From contig NZ_JAPSLH010000014.1 of the NCBI RefSeq assembly GCF_031180965.1, positions 1 to 64,000 of the forward strand: 64,000 nucleotides of DNA, read 5' to 3'. The notes under the pieces were generated by a model. The model searched no databases. It was not told the DNA's origin and worked only from the letters and a program-made list of their open reading frames with translations. Origin of the DNA: Chelativorans sp. (GTDB lineage Bacteria > Pseudomonadota > Alphaproteobacteria > Rhizobiales > Rhizobiaceae). Shown in pieces: positions 24,682 to 35,838 of this stretch (position 1 is the stretch's first letter; every line of letters begins with the position of its first letter). Both the position numbers and the translations under genes were made by a program.

Positions 24682-25686
24682 ATGCTTTCCAGATTTCTCA
24701 AAGCCGCGGCGCTGACCACCGCACTCGTGCTGGCGCCATTCGCAGCCGCGCATGCGCAGTCGACAATGAAGCTCGCATCGGCAACGATCAATGACGTCCA
24801 GCATGAATGGCAGAAGGTATTTGCCAGGGAACTTGAGGCGCGTGTCGGCGGTGCGGTGAAAACTGAGATCTATCCCGCAAGCCAGCTCGGTGCGATTCCC
24901 CGTCTGGCGGAGGGTGTGTTGCTCGGCACCATCGAGGCCTTCACGACACCCACTTCCTTCATGACCAATGTCGACCCTCGCTTCCAGGCCTTCGATGTCC
25001 CTGGGCTCTTCAAGACGCCGCAGGATGTGCAAGCGGCCATTCACAATCCGGAATACCGCCAGCATCTGGAGGAAATGTTCCTGGACAAGGGCCTGCGCGT
25101 CATCGGCGCGATCTATAACAGTCCCACTGTCGTGTTCACGATGAAGGAAGTGACGACGCTTGCCGGCCTGCGCGGGCTGAAGATCCGCACCTTCGCCTCG
25201 CCATTGCAGATCAAGCCGATGGAACTGGTGGGCGCCACGCCTCTACCGCTGGCTCTGACCGAGGTCATCCCGCAGCTCGAATCCGGCGGCCTGGATGGAA
25301 TGCTGGTGGGCATGCCGATCCTGACCGCCTTCAAATACTACGACGTCGGCAAGAACATCCTCGACCTGCGCTTCGCCGAGATCGTCTCCGTGACCGTTGT
25401 CAACGACGATTGGTTCCAGGCGCAGACCGACGAGGTCAAGGCCGCCATCATCGAAGCCGGCCGCGCCGCCGAGACGCAGGTTTTCCCTTGGGGCGTCGAG
25501 AACGTCGAGAAAACCTACAAGGTCTGGACCGACAATGGCGGCAAGGTGAACAAGCTGTCGCCCGAGGAGCAGGCCAAGATGGAAGCCGACTTCGCGAAGC
25601 TTGCCGCTGACCTGTTGGCGCAGGAGCCGGAGGTGAAGGCTGAGTACGACCGGCTGCTCGAATTGGTTGAAAAGGCGAAGCAGTGA
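24682..25686 (+). CDS. TRAP solute-binding protein (DctP-like), candidate 4-pyridoxate receptor
   Basis: A 334-residue secreted binding protein with a signal peptide ending AAAHAQ (about residue 26). DctP features are EIYPASQLGAIPRLAEGVLL, AFDVPGLFKTP, the LAGLRGLKIRTFASPLQIKP segment with the Arg that usually pairs with the ligand carboxylate, and LTEVIPQLESGGLDGML. It ends the operon that encodes the lower B6 pathway. 4-Pyridoxic acid is a small aromatic carboxylate excreted by animals as the main B6 catabolite, which makes it a plausible ligand; this is inference from context and the Arg, with no direct evidence. Confidence 0.9.
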   Translation: MLSRFLKAAALTTALVLAPFAAAHAQSTMKLASATINDVQHEWQKVFARELEARVGGAVKTEIYPASQLGAIPRLAEGVLLGTIEAFTTPTSFMTNVDPRFQAFDVPGLFKTPQDVQAAIHNPEYRQHLEEMFLDKGLRVIGAIYNSPTVVFTMKEVTTLAGLRGLKIRTFASPLQIKPMELVGATPLPLALTEVIPQLESGGLDGMLVGMPILTAFKYYDVGKNILDLRFAEIVSVTVVNDDWFQAQTDEVKAAIIEAGRAAETQVFPWGVENVEKTYKVWTDNGGKVNKLSPEEQAKMEADFAKLAADLLAQEPEVKAEYDRLLELVEKAKQ

Positions 25687-25706
25687 GCGCGGTCGACCGT
25701 CTCGGC

Positions 25707-26111
25707 TCAGCGGCAGCTCAGTCCTGCGCTTTCGGCGCGGCAGTCAAGCTGTTGGGGCTGCGGGCGGGATCGGCCGAGCTTGAGATCCCAGCGCGTCTCA
25801 TATGCGTGGCCTTCGACGCCGCACCATGCGCGCTCGACCGGAAGGGCCTCGCCCCGGGCGTTCATGGCCGCCCAGGTTCCGCTTTGCGTGTCGAAACGCA
25901 GATCGAGGCTGGCATTCTCGCCCGGTGGAATTCGGGCGAGATCGAGAGAGAACCAATGCGCGATCTCGGCCTGGCACAGGATCGGTGCGGAGCCCGAATT
26001 GCGGACATCTATGGGCATGGCAACCAGGCTGTCGGCATCGACGGTTTTTCCGCCAGCCGCCGGAACGGCAAGGCCCAGGAATATGGAAGTGCAGAGGAGG
26101 AATGATCTCAT
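25707..26111 (-). CDS. Small exported protein of unknown function
   Basis: About 134 residues from the ATG at 26111; the longer track ORF would overlap the start of the next operon. A signal peptide (RSFLLCTSIFLGLAVPAAGG) precedes a beta-rich domain with DSLVAMPIDVRNSGSAPILC, AHWFSLDLARIPPGENASLD and a pair of cysteines (PILCQAE and ERAWCGVEG) that could form a disulfide. I do not recognise a named family. It lies antisense to both flanking operons, between the TRAP binding-protein gene and the BMP-type binding-protein gene of the B6 island. Confidence 0.6.
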   Translation of the reverse strand: MRSFLLCTSIFLGLAVPAAGGKTVDADSLVAMPIDVRNSGSAPILCQAEIAHWFSLDLARIPPGENASLDLRFDTQSGTWAAMNARGEALPVERAWCGVEGHAYETRWDLKLGRSRPQPQQLDCRAESAGLSCR

Positions 26112-26199
26112 AAAGCAAGGACCCCAGAGCCAGTTCACGCTGAAAAGAACAACACTGGTGAAGACATATCGGGAATAATCAAGCAACGGGAGAAGTGAA

Positions 26200-27237
26200 A
26201 TGACAGGTTTGATCAAACGCAGCATGCTGGCTGCGCTGGCTGCGACCTTCCTGGCAGGAGCCGCGGTTGCGGCCGAGGTGAAGTCGATTGCCATCCTGAC
26301 GCCCGAGGAAGGCACCGACTTCGGCTGGAATCAGCAGGGCGTCGACGCGGCAAAGGCAGCCGCCGAGGCGGCCGGCATAGAGGTTATCGTGGCGTCCGGT
26401 CTTGGCTACGGTGACGTTCGCCCGGCCATGCGCGAGATCGCTGCCGACGGGGCGAGCTTGATCATCGCCCATGCCAGCGGCTACGCGACCTCGGCGCCGG
26501 AAATCGCCGCAGAAACGAACGTGCCGGTGGCGATCGTCGACTCTCCGCAGGCGCTGCAGGCGGGTCTCGTTGCCGATTACACGCTGAGCGGTCATGAAGG
26601 TGCCTATCTGGCCGGCCGCCTCGCAGCGAAGATGAGCCGCTCCAAACATGTGGGCATTGTGGTGTCGGGCGAGCCGCCGTCCTGGAACTCGCAGTCGGCC
26701 GGCTTCGCCGAGGGCGTAAAGGCCGAGAACCCGGATGTGAAGATCACCTACGCGGTGATCGGACCTGCCGCCTACAGCGACGCTGCCGGTGGCCGTCGCG
26801 TGACCGAAAGCGTCATCGCGGCGGGCGCCGATATCATCTTCGGCCAGGGCAACGGATCGAGCTTCGGCATGCTGCAGGCCGTCGAGACGACCAAGGCTGC
26901 CGATGGCGGCAAGGTGCTGTTCATCGACGTGATCGGCGACAAGACGTCCGTGGGCAAAGGGTTCCTGCTCAGCTCCGTCGTCTGGGACATCACGCCCGTC
27001 TACTCGGCCATGATCAAGGATCTGCAGGACGATACCTTCGGCACCAAGCGATACGCGATCGGCCTCGCCGACGACTCGGTGAAACTGCTCAAGACCGACC
27101 AGATCCCGGACAATGTGTGGGGCGAGGTCCAGAAGATTCGCGAGCAGATGATCTCCGGTGAGATCAAGGTGGAGCCCGTTTTCGAGGCCACCGCTGTGCG
27201 CGCGCTGATGACCGACGTCTCGGCGGCGGCCCAGTAG
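26200..27237 (+). CDS. BMP-family ABC transporter substrate-binding protein
   Basis: A 345-residue binding protein of the BMP/PnrA (nucleoside receptor) family. The signal peptide ends GAAVAAEV (about residue 24). Family features are ILTPEEGTDFGWNQQGVDAA, IIAHASGYATSAPEIAAETN, HEGAYLAGRLAAKMSRSKHV and DIIFGQGNGSSFGMLQAVET. A GGGAGAAG ribosome-binding site precedes the ATG. It heads the operon that continues with ATPase, two permeases, 4-pyridoxolactonase, PPAT and pyridoxal dehydrogenase, so its ligand is probably a B6 vitamer such as pyridoxine or pyridoxamine, chemically comparable to a nucleobase derivative. Ligand assignment is by context only. Confidence 0.9.
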   Translation: MTGLIKRSMLAALAATFLAGAAVAAEVKSIAILTPEEGTDFGWNQQGVDAAKAAAEAAGIEVIVASGLGYGDVRPAMREIAADGASLIIAHASGYATSAPEIAAETNVPVAIVDSPQALQAGLVADYTLSGHEGAYLAGRLAAKMSRSKHVGIVVSGEPPSWNSQSAGFAEGVKAENPDVKITYAVIGPAAYSDAAGGRRVTESVIAAGADIIFGQGNGSSFGMLQAVETTKAADGGKVLFIDVIGDKTSVGKGFLLSSVVWDITPVYSAMIKDLQDDTFGTKRYAIGLADDSVKLLKTDQIPDNVWGEVQKIREQMISGEIKVEPVFEATAVRALMTDVSAAAQ

Positions 27238-27249
27238 GGGGCCGACTCG

Positions 27250-27275
27250 CGGAAGGGGTCCGAAGACCCCTTCCG
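27250..27275 (+). promoter_or_regulatory. Perfect intercistronic hairpin after the binding-protein gene
   Basis: CGGAAGGGGTC and GACCCCTTCCG form an 11-bp perfect stem around a CGAA loop, 13 bases after the binding-protein stop. There is no T-run afterwards, so it is not a classical terminator. A stable stem directly behind a binding-protein gene and before the ABC subunits is a known way to protect the upstream mRNA and give more binding protein than permease; that role is inferred. Confidence 0.6.
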
Positions 27276-27302
27276 CCGTCCGGTGCCAGGTGGAGCGGAA
27301 CG

Positions 27303-28856
27303 ATGGAACCCATCAAGGATCATTCAGGACCGGCGATCGTGACGCTTGACGGCGTGACGAAGCGCTTCCCCGGCATCGTTGCCAACGACAGGATCGATCT
27401 TGAAATCCGCGCCGGCGAAGTGCACGTCCTCCTTGGTGAGAATGGTGCCGGCAAGTCGACGCTCATCGGCATGCTGTCAGGTCTCCAGCAGCCGGACGAA
27501 GGCCGCATCCTGGTTGACGGCAGGGAGATGCCGATCCGCTCGCCCAGCCATGCCTTGTCGCTCGGCATCGGTACCGTATTCCAGCACAACATGCTCGTGC
27601 CGACGCTCACCGTTGCGGAAAACCTCGCGCTGGGCGGCCGATGGTGGCAGCGGCCGAAGATTGCCGAGCTTGCCGCGCGTGTGGCCGACATCTCCCGGCC
27701 GCTCGGTATCGAGATCAATCTTGCCGCGCGGGTGTCCGAACTCTCGCTTGGCGAACAGCAGCAGGTGGAGATCGTCCGCGCGCTGCTGCGCGAAAGCCGC
27801 CTCCTGATCCTCGACGAAGCGACCTCCATGCTGACGCCCCAGGGTATCGCGGAACTCGGCGCGCTCATGCGGCGCCTGGTGGAACGCGGACTTGCCGTGG
27901 TCTTCATCACGCACAAGCTGGGCGAGGCAGCCGATTTTGGCGACCGTGTCTCGGTGCTCAAGCTTGGCCGCAAGGTGGGCGAGATCCCGCCGGAACACCT
28001 GCGCACCCGCGATCGAGCCGAGTTGATCGATGAGATCGTCGCCATGATGTTCGGGCGGCAGGCAGGTGACGACGCGGTTTCCGTTCCGCTGCGCGCCGCC
28101 AATGACGACGGTCTGCTTGAGGTGCGTAACCTCAGCGTGACGCCAACCGCAGATGCGCAGGGTCTCGACGCGGTCTCGCTCTCGGTCGGGTCCGGCGAGA
28201 TCCTGGGCATCGCCGGCATCGATGGCAACGGCCAGAAGCAGCTGGCCGAAGCGCTTGCCGGACAGCGGCCTGCCACCGGCGGCAGCGTGATGCTCGCAGG
28301 ACAGCCACTCGATGACCTGGACGTCGGCGGGCGCCGCAGGCAGGGACTGCGCTATCTCACCGACGACAGGCTGGGCGAAGGGACAGTGGGTGCCTTCCCC
28401 GTCTCGGTCAACTATTTCCTCAAGCAGATAGGCGAGCCGCCGCTCTGGCGCTCCGGCATCGAGCGCTCCGGCGAAATAGTAGCACGCGCCCAGGACCTGA
28501 CGCGGCTCTATGATGTCCGCACACCGGCCGTCTCGACACCGGTTGGCAGGCTTTCCGGCGGCAATATCCAGAAGGTGCTCATCGCCCGCGAACTTGCCGA
28601 CGGCGCTCGAGCCGTCATCTTCAACAAGCCGACCTATGGCCTCGACCTCGCCAACACGCTGGCCACGCGCCAGCGCATCCGTGACATCGCCGGGCAAGGC
28701 CTCGCGGTGCTCCTGATCTCAACCGACCTGGAGGAACTGCTCAGCATGTGCCACCGCATCGCCGTCATCTCGCAGGGGCGCCTGGTGGGCATCGTCCCGA
28801 ACGGCGCCGGCGCGGGGGAACGGGTGGGCCGCCTCATGATCGGACTTGCAGCATGA
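27303..28856 (+). CDS. ABC transporter ATPase (two nucleotide-binding domains), BMP-linked
   Basis: A 517-residue ATPase with two fused ABC domains of the sugar/nucleoside (RbsA/NupA) type. Domain 1 carries the Walker A GENGAGKSTLIGMLSG, signature LSLGEQQQVEIVRALL and Walker B LLILDEATSML. Domain 2 has a degenerate Walker A (GIAGIDGNGQKQLAEALAG, with Gln where Lys is usual) and the signature LSGGNIQKVLIARELAD with a modified Walker B AVIFNKPTYGLD. Such asymmetry is normal for the family. It energises the two permeases that follow, and its stop overlaps the first permease start by four bases. Confidence 0.93.
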   Translation: MEPIKDHSGPAIVTLDGVTKRFPGIVANDRIDLEIRAGEVHVLLGENGAGKSTLIGMLSGLQQPDEGRILVDGREMPIRSPSHALSLGIGTVFQHNMLVPTLTVAENLALGGRWWQRPKIAELAARVADISRPLGIEINLAARVSELSLGEQQQVEIVRALLRESRLLILDEATSMLTPQGIAELGALMRRLVERGLAVVFITHKLGEAADFGDRVSVLKLGRKVGEIPPEHLRTRDRAELIDEIVAMMFGRQAGDDAVSVPLRAANDDGLLEVRNLSVTPTADAQGLDAVSLSVGSGEILGIAGIDGNGQKQLAEALAGQRPATGGSVMLAGQPLDDLDVGGRRRQGLRYLTDDRLGEGTVGAFPVSVNYFLKQIGEPPLWRSGIERSGEIVARAQDLTRLYDVRTPAVSTPVGRLSGGNIQKVLIARELADGARAVIFNKPTYGLDLANTLATRQRIRDIAGQGLAVLLISTDLEELLSMCHRIAVISQGRLVGIVPNGAGAGERVGRLMIGLAA

Positions 28857-29941
28857 GTGGGGAAGCCGTACGCGCTGCCACCCTCGACGGCTCCGGAAAA
28901 GATGCCAGCCGCCGCGACATCAGACGCCGGCTTGCGATCACGCTCGGACCTCTCCTGGTCTCGCTTGTGCTTGCCGGATGCGTGCTCCTCGTTCTGGGTG
29001 TCGATCCCCTCGCCTATTATGGGTTTGTCCTTGATCGGGGACTCCTGTCGCCGCTCGGCGTCCAGCAGACGTTGACGCGCATGGCGCCGCTGCTTTTCAT
29101 CGCGGCCGGCCTCATCGTCGCCTTCCGCGCGGGCATGTGGAATCTTGGCGGCGACGGTCAGTTCCTGCTTGGCGCTGTCACCGCAGCCGCAAGCGCGCCG
29201 CTGCTCGTCCAGGCGCTGCCGCACTGGCTTGCGCTGCTCGTGGCATTCCTCATTGCAACATCCGTCGCCATGCTCTGGTCGCTCGTGCCGGCATTGCTGC
29301 GCGCATACCAGGGAGTCAATGAGATCATCACAACGCTGATGATGTCCTTCCTTGGGGTCTCGCTGGCGAACGTGCTCGTCAAGCTCCTCTTCCTGGACCC
29401 TGCCACGACTGTGCCGCAAACGCGGACGCTGGCGGTTCCCGACCGACTGCCGCGCCTGTTTGAGACGACCATCACCAGCGGCCTGGTTTTCGGGCTGGCG
29501 GCCATCGTCATCGTCCACTTTGTGATGACGCGGACGGCGTTCGGCTTGAAGCTGAGGACCGTTGGCGCCAATCCGCGCGCAGCGATTCATGCCGGTCTGA
29601 ACGTGCCGCTGCTGACAGTCGCCGTTTTCGCCATTTCAGCCGGGCTGATCGGCATCGGCGGTGCGGTGGACATCATCGGTATCCAGGGCAATGTCCGGGC
29701 TGACTGGAATCCCGCCTACGGCCTGGCCGTGATCCCGGTCGTCTTCCTGGCGCGCATGAACGGCTTGGCCGCGATCGCCTTCGTCTTCCTTCTGTCGGTA
29801 CTGTCGATCGGCGGCGAGAGCGCGGCGCGGCGGCTCGGCGTTCCACAGCATTTCACGATGGTTCTTGTCGCGATTGTCCTGATCACGCTGGCGATTGCCG
29901 AATATCTCGACCACCGGTTCAACCAGGCACGGAAGGTCTGA
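28853..29941 (+). CDS. ABC transporter permease, nucleoside/BMP type, subunit 1
   Basis: About 362 residues starting at the ATG that overlaps the ATPase stop (28853); the track start lies inside the ATPase gene. It is a BPD_transp_2-type permease: MAPLLFIAAGLIVAFRAGMW, NLGGDGQFLLGAVTAAASAP, YQGVNEIITTLMMSFLGVSL and the GLKLRTVGANPRAAIHAGLN motif that contacts the ATPase. It pairs with the shorter permease 3 bases downstream to form the heterodimeric channel. Confidence 0.92.
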   Translation: MSGEAVRAATLDGSGKDASRRDIRRRLAITLGPLLVSLVLAGCVLLVLGVDPLAYYGFVLDRGLLSPLGVQQTLTRMAPLLFIAAGLIVAFRAGMWNLGGDGQFLLGAVTAAASAPLLVQALPHWLALLVAFLIATSVAMLWSLVPALLRAYQGVNEIITTLMMSFLGVSLANVLVKLLFLDPATTVPQTRTLAVPDRLPRLFETTITSGLVFGLAAIVIVHFVMTRTAFGLKLRTVGANPRAAIHAGLNVPLLTVAVFAISAGLIGIGGAVDIIGIQGNVRADWNPAYGLAVIPVVFLARMNGLAAIAFVFLLSVLSIGGESAARRLGVPQHFTMVLVAIVLITLAIAEYLDHRFNQARKV

Positions 29942-29944
29942 TCG

Positions 29945-30880
29945 ATGGGCGGCTTCCTCAGCGACACCTTCCTTGCAGCTCTGCTTTTCGGCGCGGTGAC
30001 GGCGGCGGTTCCGCTGCTTCTGGCCGGACTCGGCGAGCAGATGTCGGAAAAAGCCGGGGTGCTCAACATCGGCATTGAAGGCATGATGATCACGGGTGCC
30101 TATCTCGGCTTCGTCGGAGCCTACTACTCCGGCTCTTTCTGGCTTGGCTTTCTCACCGGCGCTGCCGGCGGCATCGCGGTTGCTGCCCTGATGGCGCTGC
30201 TGTGCGTCCGTATCGGATTGAACCAGATCGTGATCGGCATAGCGTTGACCCTCGGGCTGGATGGCCTGACAGCGCTTCTGCACCATTTCCAGTTCTCGCG
30301 CAGCTATCCGCGGCTGCCGGCTGCCGAGGTCACGCCCATCCCGCTGCTGGCAGACATCCCGGTGCTCGGGCCGGCGCTGTTTCGCCATCACCTGATCGTC
30401 TACCTCGCGGTCGCGATGGTTGGCATCATGATCTGGGTCTACAGGCGTACACAGCTCGGCCTCAATCTGCAGGCGGCAGGCGACAAGCCGGCGGCTCTCG
30501 ATGTGGCAGGCATCGACGTGATCCGCACCCGCACGGTGGCTGTGCTCTTTACCGGCGGCATGGCGGGTCTGGGCGGCGCTTATCTCGCCAATGTCGGCGC
30601 AGGGCTCTTCATTCCCTTCATCACCAATGGCGCCGGTTTCCTCGGCATCGTGCTGGCGATGCTGGCCCGCGGCCGGCCGCTCTGGGTACTCGTCGGCGCG
30701 CTTATTTTCGGCGGCTGCCTTTCGATGACGACGGCGGCGCAGGTGGCTGGTATCAATATTCCGACCGACGTCATCCAGATGCTGCCCTTCCTGGTGGTGA
30801 TGGCAATGCTGGTCCTTTTCGGGCGCCGCGCCAGCCTGCCGGCCGCCCTTGGAATTCCCTACGAGCGCGGTGCGCGCTGA
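29945..30880 (+). CDS. ABC transporter permease, nucleoside/BMP type, subunit 2
   Basis: A 311-residue BPD_transp_2 permease. The hallmark GEQMSEKAGVLNIGIEGMMI appears in the first quarter, followed by RIGLNQIVIGIALTLGLDGL and GLNLQAAGDKPAALDVAGID (ATPase-contact loop), then LGIVLAMLARGRPLWVLVGA. It completes the importer encoded from 26.2 kb and is followed after 21 bases by the 4-pyridoxolactonase gene, linking import and degradation transcriptionally. Confidence 0.92.
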   Translation: MGGFLSDTFLAALLFGAVTAAVPLLLAGLGEQMSEKAGVLNIGIEGMMITGAYLGFVGAYYSGSFWLGFLTGAAGGIAVAALMALLCVRIGLNQIVIGIALTLGLDGLTALLHHFQFSRSYPRLPAAEVTPIPLLADIPVLGPALFRHHLIVYLAVAMVGIMIWVYRRTQLGLNLQAAGDKPAALDVAGIDVIRTRTVAVLFTGGMAGLGGAYLANVGAGLFIPFITNGAGFLGIVLAMLARGRPLWVLVGALIFGGCLSMTTAAQVAGINIPTDVIQMLPFLVVMAMLVLFGRRASLPAALGIPYERGAR

Positions 30881-31708
<828 letters not shown>

Positions 31709-31715
31709 GGATCGG

Positions 31716-33672
<1,957 letters not shown>

Positions 33673-33953
33673 TTCGCAGTCGCGACACAAACGCGCAGGC
33701 GGGCTGGGAGGCGTAGCAAAAAGCGCCGCTCGGCTTCCGTAGGAAGTCCGGCGACAGGCGCGCGGAGGCGTTGACGCTTACGCGACGCTGATGCCGATTG
33801 CGCGCCCCCGTGCGCGGGTAGGCGCGACCTGTTCTGGAGAAGCAGCTGGACCTGCCGTGGCGGGCTCGATCGCGCGGCCCGATAGTTGCTGCCGGCGAGG
33901 GGCCGTCGTGCTTCGCATCTCTAGCGCCCTCCTCTGCGATGGCGGCGGGACCA

Positions 33954-34868
33954 CTACAGGCCGAGACCTGCAACGGCCGCAACGATCATCTTGCGCAGCC
34001 AGATATGTCTCGGGGCGTCGTGATGGCGCGCATGCCAAGCGAGGCTTATGACTACGTTGCCCAAATCGAGTGGCGGCGGCGCCATCACAAAGCGCCGCAT
34101 GTCGGCGGCTGTTCGAGCAAGGCTGGACGGCAGCGTCATAACCAGATCCGAGCGCGCGGCGATCTCGACTGCCGCGAAGAAGCTCGGCACCCGTACCTTG
34201 ACCCGGCGTTGCCTGCCCGAACGAGCGAGGATTTCGTCGACCCACGCCCGGCCACTTCCAGTGATGCTGACGACGACATGATCCAGTTCAAGGAACCGTT
34301 CCAAGGTGAGTGCCTTGCGCGCGGCAGGATGTTCGGCGCGCATCAGGGTTACGAAGTCGTCCTGGTATAGGCTGCGTTTCCGGATTCCGGCGGGCGCGTC
34401 TTCGACGACGCCGATCAGAACATCCACGGCGTCGGCTTCAAGTGCCTCGAGGGGTCGCGGACCTGGCGGCACCACCTGAAGATCGACAGACGGCGCCTGC
34501 TCCGCAAGTCTGGCGATCAGCCGCGGGGCGAGGACGGCTGCCTCAAGGTCCAGCATCAAGAGGCGCACTGGTCCGTTCGCCCGCATCGGATCGAACGTCC
34601 TGCCTTCCAGAAGTTCGCTGACACCTGCCAGGGTGTTGCGCAGCAAGGGGCGCATCTCCTCGGCGCGCGCGGTAAGCAGGTATCCGCCGGTTCCGTCCAC
34701 CAGAAGCGCATCGGAGAAAAGAACCCGCAGACGCGCAAGCGCCCGGCTGGCAGCGGGTTGGCTCATGCCGAGCCGTGTGGCAGCCCGCGTCACGCTCCTC
34801 TCGTCGAGCAGCGCATTGAGCACGACGAGCAGGTTGAGGTCGGCATTTCTCAAATCCACTTCACGCAT
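33954..34868 (-). CDS. LysR-family transcriptional regulator
   Basis: About 304 residues from ATG 34868 (MREVDLRNADLNLLV); the track start adds 12 residues that cross the divergent promoter. The winged HTH is LLDERSVTRAATRLGMSQPA then ASRALARLRVLF, typical of NodD/LinR-like LysR regulators, followed by the substrate-binding domain (VRLLMLDLEAAVLAPRLIAR). It is divergent from an NAD(P)-binding NmrA-like reductase gene 80 bases away and probably regulates it. Confidence 0.92.
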   Translation of the reverse strand: MREVDLRNADLNLLVVLNALLDERSVTRAATRLGMSQPAASRALARLRVLFSDALLVDGTGGYLLTARAEEMRPLLRNTLAGVSELLEGRTFDPMRANGPVRLLMLDLEAAVLAPRLIARLAEQAPSVDLQVVPPGPRPLEALEADAVDVLIGVVEDAPAGIRKRSLYQDDFVTLMRAEHPAARKALTLERFLELDHVVVSITGSGRAWVDEILARSGRQRRVKVRVPSFFAAVEIAARSDLVMTLPSSLARTAADMRRFVMAPPPLDLGNVVISLAWHARHHDAPRHIWLRKMIVAAVAGLGL

Positions 34869-34884
34869 GCTGGCAATATAGCTC

Positions 34885-34899
34885 ATGCATTCGACGCAT
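34885..34899. promoter_or_regulatory. LysR-type T-N11-A box
   Basis: The dyad ATGCATTCGACGCAT (ATGC...GCAT) lies in the gap between the divergent LysR and NmrA-like genes and fits the T-N11-A pattern of LysR-family sites. It is a candidate activator and autoregulation site. Confidence 0.45.
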
Positions 34900-34947
34900 A
34901 ACAATCCGCGCCGTAGTCTCCTGGGGTATCAACCAGAGAGAAGTGAC

Positions 34948-35838
34948 ATGTACGTAGTGCTTGGAGCAAACGGGCGAGCCGGGAGCGATACCGCTCATGC
35001 CTTGATCGAAATGCGCAAGCCTGTCCGTGTTGTCCTACGGCGACCGGAGCAGGCCGAAAAGTGGAGAAAGCTCGGCGCGGACGTCGCAATCGGAAGCATC
35101 GAAGATGTGCCTAGCCTCGCTGCGGCGTTGAAGGACGCGTCGGGTGCCTTCCTGCTATCCCCTCCGCCCGTGAGCGGCGATCCTTATAGACGCGCGGAGG
35201 AGGTCGGCAGAGCGCTTGCGGAGGCGGTGCATCAAGCCAGGGCGCCGAAGATCGTCGCCCTGTCCTCCGTCGGAGCCCAGCACGAAACGGGTACAGGCAT
35301 TATCGCGACGCTCAAAAGGTTGGAGAAACATCTCGATGGAGCTGCGCCTTCAACCACCTTCCTGCGGCCAGGCTATTTCGTCGAGACCTGGGGCGAGGTA
35401 GCAGCGGCAGTCATCGCCGATGGCGTGCTTCCGAGCTTTCTCGATCCCTCGAAGAAGATCCCGATGGTGAGCACGATCGACGTCGGACGCACCGCTGCCC
35501 GTCTGCTCAGCGACGATTTCATCGGCAAGCGGGTCATTGAACTGCGGGGTCCGCAGGACTGGAGCGCGGACGATGTCGCGGCCGCATTCAGCTGGGTGCT
35601 CGACCGCCCTGTGGAGACGGCATTCGTTCCGCCGGAGGCTCGCGCTGCGGTGCTCGCAAAGGAAGGAGTGCCTGCGGAAGTCGCCGATGCGCTGCTCGGG
35701 ATGTATGACGGCATTGCCAACGGCAGGGTCGAGCACGAAGAAGGGAACGAACAACGCCGCGGCTCCGTGGCATTGGCCGACGCGGTCGAAAGAATTGTGA
35801 GGAGAATGAAAAAGGATGCCGGCAACCTGGCTGCTTGA
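34948..35838 (+). CDS. NmrA-like NAD(P)-binding protein
   Basis: About 296 residues starting at MYVVLGANGRAGSDTAHALI (the GANGRAG nucleotide-binding loop); the track start is upstream in the promoter. Further blocks are VAIGSIEDVPSLAAALKDAS, GAFLLSPPPVSGDPY, IVALSSVGAQHETGTGII and TTFLRPGYFVETWGE. These match atypical short-chain dehydrogenases of the NmrA/QOR2 type, which bind NAD(P)H or NAD(P)-linked quinones and act as redox sensors or quinone reductases. The divergent LysR gene is the probable regulator. Confidence 0.87.
   Translation: MYVVLGANGRAGSDTAHALIEMRKPVRVVLRRPEQAEKWRKLGADVAIGSIEDVPSLAAALKDASGAFLLSPPPVSGDPYRRAEEVGRALAEAVHQARAPKIVALSSVGAQHETGTGIIATLKRLEKHLDGAAPSTTFLRPGYFVETWGEVAAAVIADGVLPSFLDPSKKIPMVSTIDVGRTAARLLSDDFIGKRVIELRGPQDWSADDVAAAFSWVLDRPVETAFVPPEARAAVLAKEGVPAEVADALLGMYDGIANGRVEHEEGNEQRRGSVALADAVERIVRRMKKDAGNLAA

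Noticed and set aside
27477-28697. Minus-strand ORF of 406 residues
   Set aside because: Antisense to the ABC ATPase gene, which has all expected motifs; the antisense protein shows none.
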